Position numbers and translations under genes: made by a program
Notes under the pieces: generated by a model
What the model was told of the DNA's origin: nothing
The model's input: the letters and a program-made list of their open reading frames with translations, nothing else
Database searches by the model: none
DNA from: DATBRV01 sp036560145
Lineage (GTDB): Bacteria > Myxococcota_A > UBA9160 > SMWR01
Direction: 5' to 3'
Assembly: GCA_036560145.1 (NCBI GenBank)
Contig: DATBRV010000062.1
Location: 62,001 to 126,000 of the forward strand
Length of the DNA stretch: 64,000 bases
Part shown: in pieces, positions 54,983-61,630 of the stretch
Layout: each line of letters starts with the position of its first letter
Numbering within the stretch: position 1 is the stretch's first letter

Positions 54983-55341
54983 GGCGCTGGAGCCTGCTCG
55001 CATTGATTCTCGGACTCTGTTTGTCCGCGGCCCCGCTCCGGGCCGACGACGACGCGGAATTCGCGTCCTGGCGGGAGCGCCTCGAGCAGGCGCAAACGGA
55101 TCTGATCCGCGCCCGCGAGCAGGCGGCCGCCGCGCACGCCGCCTACGTGGACATGCGTCACGATCGCTCGATGCGCGGGGAAGAGAAGGCGAAGATCATC
55201 GCCGCGCGCGCCAGCACCGAGCACGCCGCCGCGGACGCGCAGGCGCGCTTCGACGCCTTGCGGGAGGAAGCGCGCCGCGCCGGGGTTCCGCCCGGCTTCG
55301 TGCCGCCGGACCCGCCCGCCGAGGCCAGCCCCGACTCCTGA
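54979..55341 (+). CDS. Small exported coiled-coil protein
   Basis: 120 residues. A signal peptide ends near residue 22 (LLALILGLCLSAAPLRA). The mature part is highly charged helix (WRERLEQAQTDLIRAREQAA; ARASTEHAAADAQARFDALR) and a Pro-rich tail. No family recognised. The 4-base overlap with the REC-PilZ gene suggests they are made together. Confidence 0.7.
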   Translation: MRRWSLLALILGLCLSAAPLRADDDAEFASWRERLEQAQTDLIRAREQAAAAHAAYVDMRHDRSMRGEEKAKIIAARASTEHAAADAQARFDALREEARRAGVPPGFVPPDPPAEASPDS

Positions 55342-55923
55342 TCAGTACGGGAGATCGAACTCGGACTCGTCGTGGATGTCGGTGGTGACGCTCCACTCGC
55401 GCAGCCGCGGCCGCAGGATCGAGAGGATCTGGTCGCCCTGCCGGACCACCTGCGTCTGGCGGGTCACCGCCTTGCCTTCGGGCCGCGTGAAGAGCGTGTC
55501 GACGACGATCGGCTCGCTGCTCATGTTCTGCGAGATCTCGACGGAAGGCTCGTAGCTGTTGGCGCTCTGCATCGAGAGCGAAGCCGTCGAGCCCGTGCCG
55601 CCCGCCACCATCGCATCGTCGCGGCGCGCGACGGGCCGCGCATTCACGCTGCGCAGGTACGCGAGGCGCCGGTCGAGCTGCTCGGCGTAGCGCTCGGCCG
55701 CCGCGTCGTCGGAGGGCGTGTAGCGCTGGTAGTCCCCGAGCCGCCCCGCCTCGCGCTGCTTCGCCTGGTCGCGATAGCGCGCGGGGATCGCCTTCGGATC
55801 GTCCGTGAAGGCGTAGCCACCGTCCTCGGTCCGCCAGGAATAGACCGGGTCCGCCGAGGCCGGCGCGGCGAGCGCCGCGAGCAGCAGGATCGCCCCGGAC
55901 GAAAGGAGGAATCGCGAACGCAT
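55342..55923 (-). CDS. Exported DUF4124-like protein
   Basis: 193 residues. A signal peptide (LLLAALAAPASA) is followed at once by DPVYSWRTEDGGYAFTDDP, the DUF4124 start seen in many proteobacterial envelope proteins, and PARYRDQAKQREAGRL. The C-terminal half (residues about 105-193) is probably beta-rich. Its stop touches the stop of the convergent gene at 54979. Function unknown. Confidence 0.7.
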   Translation of the reverse strand: MRSRFLLSSGAILLLAALAAPASADPVYSWRTEDGGYAFTDDPKAIPARYRDQAKQREAGRLGDYQRYTPSDDAAAERYAEQLDRRLAYLRSVNARPVARRDDAMVAGGTGSTASLSMQSANSYEPSVEISQNMSSEPIVVDTLFTRPEGKAVTRQTQVVRQGDQILSILRPRLREWSVTTDIHDESEFDLPY

Positions 55924-55972
55924 CTGAGGTGCTCCATGGGGGTTTCAATACACCCGTATAGTGGCACCTGGC

Positions 55973-55987
55973 TGACAAAAAATGTCA
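55973..55987. promoter_or_regulatory. Palindrome TGACA-N5-TGTCA upstream of the DUF4124-like gene
   Basis: A perfect 15-base inverted repeat with an A-rich centre lies 50 bases before the ATG at 55923, reading leftward, and about 60 bases before the tRNA promoter reading rightward. It could be an operator for either gene. The surrounding 100 bases are clearly less GC-rich than the chromosome. Confidence 0.35.
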
Positions 55988-56045
55988 ACTTTTTCAGTAT
56001 CTTGGCTGCGCAACCCCGGCGCAAACCGCGCGCAGGCGGGCTGGT

Positions 56046-56074
56046 TTGACAGGCCTGCCCGCAGGGGATATACG
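56046..56074 (+). promoter_or_regulatory. Sigma70 promoter of the initiator tRNA gene
   Basis: TTGACA at 56046-56051 and TATACG at 56069-56074 are spaced by 17 bases, and the tRNA begins 16 bases after the -10 box. This is the best promoter match in the window. Confidence 0.75.
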
Positions 56075-56089
56075 TCCAAATCGCTTTGT

Positions 56090-56166
<77 letters not shown>

Positions 56167-56172
56167 CCTAGA

Positions 56173-56210
56173 GCAGACGCCCGGCGCCCTTCGTAGGCCC
56201 GGGCGTCTGC
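56173..56210 (+). terminator. Hairpin type A, copy 1 (after tRNA-fMet)
   Basis: A perfect 12-base stem (GCAGACGCCCGG / CCGGGCGTCTGC) with a 14-base loop, 7 bases after the tRNA, followed by GTTCTT. It serves as the tRNA terminator. Close copies lie at 57693 and 62773. Confidence 0.7.
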
Positions 56211-56771
56211 CGTTCTTGGTGACGACTCGAATCGGCCCTCGACCGGGTCGCGCAGTTCGGTGTGGTCTGGGACGCGCGGAGCCGAGGGCTTCTCGCCCGG
56301 CAACTCCGCGCTAAAGCCGCAGTTCGCACGGCGGAATCACCGACGCCCGTTGGCGTCGCCCGCCGCCATCGTGCTCAATCCGCGCCGCTGTCGTGACGTC
56401 TCCACACGAGCGGTCAACGTGCAAGGATCCCGCACGGCCGGCTGGGGAAAACCTGGCGGACTCCCACCACGAATACGCCCCCGGCCTCGAATCACCATCG
56501 GTCACAACGGGCCGCTATGCAAGAAGCTCCAAGGGCACCCGCAGCGCGTCGCGCATCGTGAAAATGCCCCCCCCGCTACGGGGGGCGTCGCGGAGAGCGG
56601 CCCGACACGATGGGCGGCGGTGGGGTTTCTCAGCTCTTTGGAAGGGCGAACTAGCTCTTCCCGCTGGTGTATTGATCCGGGGAGGCGCAGTGTGGGGCAA
56701 ACGATGGGAAGGGGCGCGGTGGTGGGCGTGCCGCCGGGATCCTCTTCCGTTATTTGCGAGAGGGGACTCCA
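56211..56771. other. Non-coding stretch of the first segment
   Basis: I find no convincing gene. The only clear feature is the boundary-type repeat at 56515-56575. Just before 56772 a GAGAGGGG ribosome site belongs to the next gene. Open frames here lack family motifs. Confidence 0.5.
56515..56575. repeat. 61-base boundary repeat, unit A, with a half att core
   Basis: The unit begins CTATGCAAGAAGCTCC and ends CCCCCCCCG, immediately followed by CTACGGGG, so only the first part of the att core follows it. Reading leftward it encodes MRDALRVPLELLA and a TAG stop, the same peptide end as the other units. It looks like a decayed junction inside the first segment. Confidence 0.55.
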
Positions 56772-57512
56772 ATGCGCCGTCTGCTACTGATCGCGTTCGC
56801 CGTCCTCGTGGCCCCGGTTCTCGCCCCCGCTGCGTTTGCGGTCGGAATCAGTTTGGGGGGGGTAAGCGCAATCGATCCCTCCGCGTGTAACACCTCCACA
56901 TGCGATTCCGGTACTCCCTACGTACCTACGACCTTGCCCGACTCGGGCACGGTGAGTGCCACCTTCGCCGGAAACAGCTCGACGATAGGCTACAACCTTT
57001 CGAACTCTGCGTTCATGATCACCTTTGACGAGACTAGCGGGGTAAACCTGAATGACACAGGGTACGTCATCGCACAAATCGATTTCACTCCCGACGCGAA
57101 CGTGGACTACTCGCTTGATGGGGCCTACGGCGCCCTCGACGCAGTCGCTGGTTATGATGCCCTTAGCGTTAGTCTTGTTGACCTCACTGACAGTGTCGCT
57201 CTATTTGTAAACAGCCAAGTTAGCATCGGGACCCCCTTTGAGAGCTTGACTCTCGGGCAAGTAGGCGGCGACTGGAGCAACTCCTTATCCGGCTCTCTCA
57301 GCGGCAGCCTGATCGCCGGCCACAACTACCGGTTCAACGCGCAATCTCAGAAGGCGAACCTTGGCGCCTCCGCTGGTGCGTCGGCGAGCGGCTTCGTCAA
57401 TCTAACCTTCATCCCCGAGTCCGGCACGGGCCTGCTCGTGATGACAGGCCTACTCGGGCTTGCGTACCGGCAGCGGCGACATGGGCGCGCAGTGAATCGG
57501 GCCCGCCGGTAG
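56772..57512 (+). CDS. PEP-CTERM-like exported protein (PES variant)
   Basis: ATG at 56772 behind GAGAGGGG; 246 residues. A signal peptide ends near AAFA (residue 20). The mature domain is Ser/Gly/Asn-rich beta protein. The sorting tail is IPESGTGLLVMTGLLGL followed by AYRQRRHGRA: a P-E-S motif, a hydrophobic helix and an Arg cluster. The Pro-Glu-Ser start deviates from PEP, yet the rest of the tail nearly repeats that of the gene ending at 61540. Exosortase would cleave here and move the protein to the surface. Codon use is visibly less GC-rich than in the flanking chromosome. Confidence 0.85.
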   Translation: MRRLLLIAFAVLVAPVLAPAAFAVGISLGGVSAIDPSACNTSTCDSGTPYVPTTLPDSGTVSATFAGNSSTIGYNLSNSAFMITFDETSGVNLNDTGYVIAQIDFTPDANVDYSLDGAYGALDAVAGYDALSVSLVDLTDSVALFVNSQVSIGTPFESLTLGQVGGDWSNSLSGSLSGSLIAGHNYRFNAQSQKANLGASAGASASGFVNLTFIPESGTGLLVMTGLLGLAYRQRRHGRAVNRARR

Positions 57513-57553
57513 CCTCCGGGAACACGCGGCTAGAGAAACCGCTCGCACTCGGC

Positions 57554-57680
57554 CTACGCGACGAACTCGAGCGGTGCCCGGAGCGCGTCTCGACTGGTGA
57601 AAATCGCCCGCCTCCCCCGCTACGCGGCGAACTCGATTACCGCCTCGACCGCGCGTCGGGCGTTCCAAAGCGCCCCCCCG
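57554..57680. repeat. Boundary repeat, units B (66 bases) and B2 (61 bases) in tandem
   Basis: Unit B runs 57554-57619 and starts CTACGCGACGAACTCGAG; unit B2 runs 57620-57680 and starts CTACGCGGCGAACTCGA. Each ends in CCCCCCG-type runs and is followed by CTAC, so B2 directly abuts B and the att core copy 2 directly abuts B2. Reading leftward, B ends RDALRAPLEFVA-stop and B2 ends ARRAVEAVIEFAA-stop. Confidence 0.6.
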
Positions 57681-57691
57681 CTACCACCTAG
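57675..57691 (+). repeat. att-like core, copy 2
   Basis: All 17 bases match the tRNA-end core at 56155. The identity continues into the hairpin for about 35 more bases with one or two gaps, so this copy duplicates the tRNA end plus its terminator. Upstream bases differ from the tRNA T-arm, so no functional tRNA is made here. Confidence 0.7.
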
Positions 57692-57692
57692 A

Positions 57693-57729
57693 GCAGACGC
57701 CCGGCGCCTTCCCAGGCCCGGGCGTCTGC
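57693..57729 (+). terminator. Hairpin type A, copy 2
   Basis: The same 12-base stem as after the tRNA (GCAGACGCCCGG / CCGGGCGTCTGC), with a 13-base loop and GTTT after it. It would also end leftward transcription from the small lipoprotein gene at 57771. Confidence 0.65.
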
Positions 57730-57770
57730 CGTTTCGAGCGCCAGATCGAGCCGTCCCGGTCCGCTTCGCT

Positions 57771-58055
57771 TCAGCCCACGCCGTCGCCGCGCGTGCACGT
57801 GCCGCTGTTGTTGTCGCCCGAATAGCTGTGATTGCTCTGCTGGCAACGGTCCTTGAAGGTGGCGCAATCAGAGGCCGCGTCGGCCTTGCAGGTCTTCACG
57901 TCGCAGCGCACCCCATCCGAATTGGGAACCGTGCAGTTCGTGGTCCTCGCGACCGGCTGCGGGCCATTGTCGGTATCCATGACGTCGCCGGCCGGTGGTT
58001 TGGAGCAACCATGGGCGATCAACAACACGGTGCAGGCGAGCAGGATTCGATTCAT
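57771..58055 (-). CDS. Small Cys-rich lipoprotein
   Basis: 94 residues. LLIAHGCSKPP is a lipobox. The mature 78 residues contain six cysteines (NCTVP; RCDVKTC; DCATF; RCQQ; TCTRG), likely disulfide-bonded outside the cytoplasm. No family recognised. It follows the CigR-like gene by 15 bases on the same strand, so the two form the cargo of the second segment. Confidence 0.7.
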   Translation of the reverse strand: MNRILLACTVLLIAHGCSKPPAGDVMDTDNGPQPVARTTNCTVPNSDGVRCDVKTCKADAASDCATFKDRCQQSNHSYSGDNNSGTCTRGDGVG

Positions 58056-58070
58056 GATTCTCTCCGGTAG

Positions 58071-58520
58071 CTACATCCGTCCCAGGTCGGTGATGGCGTC
58101 GAGCACCATTCCCGTGCCGATCGCGATCAGCAGCACATCGTTCGCCACGCGCACGAAGCGGTAGCCGGGCGGCGGCACGCCAAGCTCGACGACCAGCGGC
58201 GGGGGCAGATCGTAGAAGATCAACTCGCGCGGCAGGGGCCGGCCGATCGTCCAGAGCTTCTTCGCCTGCCCCGGCGGCAGGCAGCCGTTGTTCTTCTTGG
58301 CGAGGCCGGGCGGGCAATGGCCCGCCCCGATCTCCTTCGCGTACCAACCGCGCACCGCGGCCTGTTGGGGCTCGTCGAAGCGCACCTCGACGCGCTGCTT
58401 CCCCTGGTCGTCGTGGCCGTGCTTGCCCTTCTTTCCGTGCTGCTCGTTTCCGGCCCAGGCGGGTCCGCCCGCGAGGGCGGCCACAAGGGCGAGTGCGAGG
58501 ATCGAAGACGGATGGGTCAT
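58071..58520 (-). CDS. Exported CigR/RcnB-like protein
   Basis: 149 residues. The signal peptide ends GGPAWA near residue 23, followed by a His/Lys-rich stretch (NEQHGKKGKHGHDDQGK). GHCPPGLAKKNNGCLPPGQAKK and GRPLPRELIFYDLPPPLV match CigR-type proteins, and YRFVRVANDVLLIAIGTGMVLDAI is the C-terminal membrane-interacting segment of that family. CigR is named an anti-virulence regulator in Salmonella; here the role is unknown. Confidence 0.78.
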   Translation of the reverse strand: MTHPSSILALALVAALAGGPAWAGNEQHGKKGKHGHDDQGKQRVEVRFDEPQQAAVRGWYAKEIGAGHCPPGLAKKNNGCLPPGQAKKLWTIGRPLPRELIFYDLPPPLVVELGVPPPGYRFVRVANDVLLIAIGTGMVLDAITDLGRM

Positions 58521-58683
58521 GGAATCCTCCCGTGACGGAATCGGACGATAACCCGCCCACGGCAGCCGGCCTCCCGACCTCCTGGGCGGCCTCGAGCTCG
58601 AAGCCTTGCGCGGTCAATCGCTCAGGGATTCCCTGCCAGCTCGCGCACCAGCCGGCGAAGGAACTCCAGGGCCGCGCATGGGG
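58521..58683. other. Spacer of the second segment
   Basis: The spacer from the CigR-like ATG to boundary repeat C has no clear gene. With the repeat, att core and hairpin to 58790 and a plain stretch to 58913, it forms a 393-base gene-free interval. Confidence 0.5.
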
Positions 58684-58747
58684 CTACGCCGCGAACGCGA
58701 GCGGCACGTGGAGGCCCGCCTGCATTCGGACAAATCGCCCCCCCCCG
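58684..58747. repeat. Boundary repeat, unit C (64 bases)
   Basis: Starts CTACGCCGCGAACGCGAG and ends in a nine-C run plus G, then CTACCAC. Reading leftward it encodes MQAGLHVPLAFAA and TAG. It aligns with the other units best at both ends. Confidence 0.6.
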
Positions 58748-58754
58748 CTACCAC
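58742..58754 (+). repeat. att-like core, copy 3
   Basis: CCCCCGCTACCAC matches the first 13 bases of the tRNA-end core; after that the sequence switches to TTGAAG and a different hairpin. This copy therefore marks a junction with an element whose left end differs from copies 1 and 2. Confidence 0.65.
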
Positions 58755-58756
58755 TT

Positions 58757-58790
58757 GAAGCCCCCGGAATCGAAAGGTTCCGGGGGCTTC
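58757..58790 (+). terminator. Hairpin type B, copy 1
   Basis: A perfect 13-base stem (GAAGCCCCCGGAA / TTCCGGGGGCTTC) with an 8-base loop, directly after att core copy 3. The same stem sequence, slightly changed, follows copy 4. Confidence 0.65.
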
Positions 58791-58913
58791 GTCTTCCAGG
58801 CCCCCAACATTCTGGCCGTCTTCTGACATTTTCTGGTCGCAGCGACCACAACCAATGCCACCAATTCGTCCTGCCGCCCACATACCCATCGTACGACCCT
58901 GGGAGGGACGTCG

Positions 58914-59792
58914 ATGGCCCCGCCTGTTCGCTCGCTCCTCACTCGTCGCTTCGGTCTTGCGTCGGGTCCCTTTTCGTCGAGAGGGTTCCGGCGTTGCTTC
59001 TGGCGAGAAGTCTCACTTCGTTTGATGGCAGCCTCGCTCGTGTTTGCGGTTGCGGGACGAGCCATGGCCACGGAGCTGGTTGGTTCCAACTATATTGTTC
59101 CCAACACACTAATAAGAATCGACACCTCGACTGGGGCCGGTACGGCGGTCGGTCCGTTGGTCGAGAGCGTGAGGGGCCTCGCGTTCGACACAAACACGGG
59201 CACCCTATATGGGACGCTGTTCGCTACGGATTCACTTCTTCTAAGAATCAATTACTCGACGGGAGCGGCGACAGTGGTCGGTTCGTTGGGATCCGTAGAC
59301 CCCGAGGGACTCGCGTTCGACCCCAACACGAATACGTTGTACGGGACGAATGTCTTTACGGATCAACTCTTGACGATCGACACCTCGACCGGAGCACCTA
59401 CGGCCGTCGGCGCACTGGGTTTCCCCGCCGTGGGCGGACTCGCATTCGACCCCAACACGAATACGTTGTACGGGACGGATTTCATTCTTGACCGACTTGT
59501 CACGATCGACACTTTGACCGGAGCGGCGACAGAGGTCGGTCCGTTGGGTATCCCGCGCGTGGAAGGTCTCGAGTTCGACCCCAACACGAATACGCTGTAC
59601 GGAACGGGTACCATCAGTGACGAACTCTTGACGATCGACACCTCGACTGGGGCGGCCACTGCGGTCGGCCCGTTGGGGTTCGGATTTGTGGTGGGCCTTG
59701 CTGTCGTCCCTGAACCCTCCACCGCGCTCCTCCTTGGCGCCGGTCTCCTGATGTTCGCAAGCGCAAGGCGACCGACCCAGCGACTGCATTGA
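58914..59792 (+). CDS. PEP-CTERM protein with 43-residue beta-propeller-like repeats
   Basis: ATG at 58914 behind GGGAGGGA; 292 residues. A long basic N-terminal region precedes the signal helix (LMAASLVFAVAGRAMA). Five repeats of about 43 residues follow, each built on LAFDPNTNTLYGT, then D-x-LLTIDTSTGA and AVGPLG; adjacent repeats are nearly identical even as DNA around 59320, 59449 and 59575. The tail VPEPSTALLLGAGLLMF then SARRPTQR is a canonical PEP-CTERM signal. Probably a surface adhesin or matrix protein. Confidence 0.9.
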   Translation: MAPPVRSLLTRRFGLASGPFSSRGFRRCFWREVSLRLMAASLVFAVAGRAMATELVGSNYIVPNTLIRIDTSTGAGTAVGPLVESVRGLAFDTNTGTLYGTLFATDSLLLRINYSTGAATVVGSLGSVDPEGLAFDPNTNTLYGTNVFTDQLLTIDTSTGAPTAVGALGFPAVGGLAFDPNTNTLYGTDFILDRLVTIDTLTGAATEVGPLGIPRVEGLEFDPNTNTLYGTGTISDELLTIDTSTGAATAVGPLGFGFVVGLAVVPEPSTALLLGAGLLMFASARRPTQRLH

Positions 59793-59912
59793 GATGCACT
59801 CCGCTTCGGCCCCGGCCGGGCGCGACCCCACAGAGGCGGCACGGGCGCGCAGCATAGGGGGTCCGCCCGTAGCGTCGGGGACTCGCGGCACGGGCAATGG
59901 TTTACGCTCAAG

Positions 59913-59973
59913 CTACGCGACGAGCTCGAGCGGCACGCGGAGGGAGTCGGACATCTGACGTAGCGCCCCCCCG
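59913..59973. repeat. Boundary repeat, unit D (61 bases)
   Basis: Starts CTACGCGACGAGCTCGAG and ends GTAGCGCCCCCCCG, then CTACCACC. The end forms a small inverted repeat GTAGCG / CGCTAC around the C run. Reading leftward it encodes MSDSLRVPLELVA and TAG. Confidence 0.6.
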
Positions 59974-59984
59974 CTACCACCTAG
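59968..59984 (+). repeat. att-like core, copy 4
   Basis: All 17 bases (CCCCCGCTACCACCTAG) match the tRNA end. It is the copy beside the integrase remnant and the last one I find in the window. Confidence 0.7.
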
Positions 59985-60024
59985 GCCCCCGGAACCGCGA
60001 TGGTTCCGGGGGCTTCCTTTTTCA
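59985..60024 (+). terminator. Hairpin type B, copy 2, with T run
   Basis: A perfect 12-base stem (GCCCCCGGAACC / GGTTCCGGGGGC), 5-base loop and TTCCTTTTTC after it: a classical intrinsic terminator for rightward transcription out of the array. Its right end reaches the stop of the leftward integrase remnant. Confidence 0.75.
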
Positions 60025-60592
60025 GGCGTTGGCGATAGTGGTGGGACTCTGGTGGGACTTCTCGCCGAGCCGGGCCAGCAGATCCGCCGGCACCTCGCCG
60101 GGGCCGGCCTCGAGCGGCCTCCGGAAGGCGTCGTCGCCGCACCAGCGCGCGTAGTGCCGGGCCGTCACCGCGACGTCCGCGTGGCCGAGCTGCGCGGAGA
60201 CGTAAACGAGCTGCATCCCGGCCGAGAGAAGCTGCGAGGCGTAGGTGTCGCGCAGGTTGTGGGGCGTGTACGACGCCCACACGCCGTGTTCGTCCAGGGT
60301 TCCGATCCCCGTCGCCTTGCACAGACCGCGGAGCGTCCGGTTCCGGTAGTTGGCGTGGTCGACCCGTGCCACGAACCCCGACTCCGGCCTCCCCTCGCGC
60401 ATCCAGGTCTCCCTGAGTGCGCGCCGGAGCCGCCGCGACAAGCGCCGCCACGTCCTCCGGCTTCTCGATCGGCTGCGCCTTGTGGCCGGCCTCGTTCTCC
60501 GCCCTGCCCTTCTTCGTCTGGTTGCGCCGCCGCAGCACCGCGCGCACGCCCCGGTCCGGGGAGCGTATCAAGGCGGCCTCGGGCCCGATCAC
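60022..60592 (-). pseudogene. Tyrosine recombinase (phage-type integrase), truncated and frameshifted
   Basis: The frame 60022-60441 has the C-terminal catalytic core: SYTPHNLRDTYASQLLSAGM (HxxR), QLGHADVAVTARHYARW (His and the Tyr nucleophile) and a tail with EKSHQSPTTIANA. An upstream leftward frame to 60592 holds VLRRRNQTKKGRAENEAG and KPEDVAALVAAA, which fit the preceding integrase segment but lie in another frame, so a frameshift near 60420-60450 is likely. The first catalytic Arg region and the DNA-binding domain are missing. It ends against att core copy 4, the expected place for an element integrase. Confidence 0.75.
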
Positions 60593-60859
60593 GCGTTACG
60601 GCTGGAACGTCGAAGAGGATCGCTGGAGCTACGGCGAGGGCCCACCCGGGTCGCGCGAGCTGACACCCCTGATGAAGCTGGTGCTGTAGACGGCCCGCTA
60701 GGGGTGACCCGAAACGCACCTCACGCAAATCCGAAATACCCTTCCCCCAGGCAACACTCGAGTGTAGCCTGCAAGGTCGGGAAGGGGATCCGGAAGGGGA
60801 TCTCCGTGCAGACTGCTGTTCGCCCTCGCCGCGGACTTGACCTTCGGAAGGGCGAGACT
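60593..60859. other. Spacer with a possible gene-end fragment
   Basis: On the plus strand, a short frame ending at 60689 reads ITRYGWNVEEDRWSYGEG then PPGSRELTPLMKLVL before a stop; it looks like the last residues of a lost protein, possibly element cargo. The remainder to 60859 holds the ribosome site for the next gene (GGAAGGG) and nothing else I can name. Confidence 0.35.
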
Positions 60860-61540
60860 TTGCAGACCAAGCGATATCTGTTGATCCTCGTGTCTCTGGG
60901 GCTGTGCGCACCAGCGGCTGCCGCTCCCATCACAATTCCCACAAGTCTCGATCCGGGGGACGAATATCGCCTAGCCTTCGTGACGTCGCCTAAACGCAAC
61001 GGGGCGTCTTCGCTAATTGCGTCCTACAACGCCTTCGTCACCGACGTCGCCAACACCCAGGCCGCGCTGGCGTCACTCGGCACCACGTGGAAGGCGATCG
61101 GCTCAACGGCGACGGTCGATGCACGGGATAACACCGGCACGAACCCGGTCGTCGATGGGGTCGGGGTCCCGATCTTCCTCCTGAACGACACATTGCTGGC
61201 AGACGACAATTCCGACCTGTGGGATGGAGACATCCTTGTGCCATTTGCGATAGATGAAGCAGGCGCGGTGAGTCCGTTGAGCTTCGTCTGGACCGGCACG
61301 ACTTCGTCGGGTGTTGCTCACCCTTTCCCCTTGGGCTCCGAGGAACCGGTGATCGGCACAACCGGGATGACGAATAGCAACTGGGTGGATGGCGCCAAAC
61401 TCTTTTCGTTCTTGGAACGGCCCGTTTACGCGGTGTCCGATGTCTTGATCGTCGTCCCCGAGCCCGGCACCGGCCTCCTCGTGATGACGGGCCTACTCGG
61501 GCTTGCATACCGGCAGTGGCGCCAGCGGCGCGAAGCGTAG
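60860..61540 (+). CDS. PEP-CTERM protein
   Basis: I chose the TTG at 60860 (GGAAGGG eight bases upstream), which begins MQTKRYLLILVSLGLCAPAAAA, a normal signal peptide; 226 residues. The domain has GDEYRLAFVTS, SYNAFVTDVAN, LGTTWKAIGSTATVDARDN and VPIFLLNDTLLADD, a beta-sandwich type I associate with other PEP-CTERM proteins. The tail VPEPGTGLLVMTGLLGL then AYRQWRQRR is canonical and nearly identical to that of the gene at 56772. Sorted by an exosortase encoded elsewhere. Confidence 0.9.
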   Translation: MQTKRYLLILVSLGLCAPAAAAPITIPTSLDPGDEYRLAFVTSPKRNGASSLIASYNAFVTDVANTQAALASLGTTWKAIGSTATVDARDNTGTNPVVDGVGVPIFLLNDTLLADDNSDLWDGDILVPFAIDEAGAVSPLSFVWTGTTSSGVAHPFPLGSEEPVIGTTGMTNSNWVDGAKLFSFLERPVYAVSDVLIVVPEPGTGLLVMTGLLGLAYRQWRQRREA

Positions 61541-61630
61541 AGGATCCGCCCGTCGCCCGCGGGGTGTTGCTCGGGCTAGAATCGCCCCGCGATCGCTCGA
61601 CCCGCCGCCGGCTACATTTGGGAGAACTCC

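Noticed and set aside
56515..59973. CRISPR array
   Set aside because: The repeats are imperfect, only five, unevenly spaced by up to 1.2 kb and separated by genes; no cas genes are present.
56515..59973. True integron attC sites
   Set aside because: I see no R'/R'' GTTRRRY-type core sites or the long imperfect palindrome typical of attC; the similarity is only in layout.
57675..59984. Additional tRNA genes at the core copies
   Set aside because: Only the acceptor 3' strand is duplicated; no anticodon or T-arm precedes copies 2-4.
60417..60689. Plus-strand gene overlapping the integrase remnant
   Set aside because: Only the last 35 or so residues look protein-like; the first part is antisense to the recombinase, so I record it as a fragment only.
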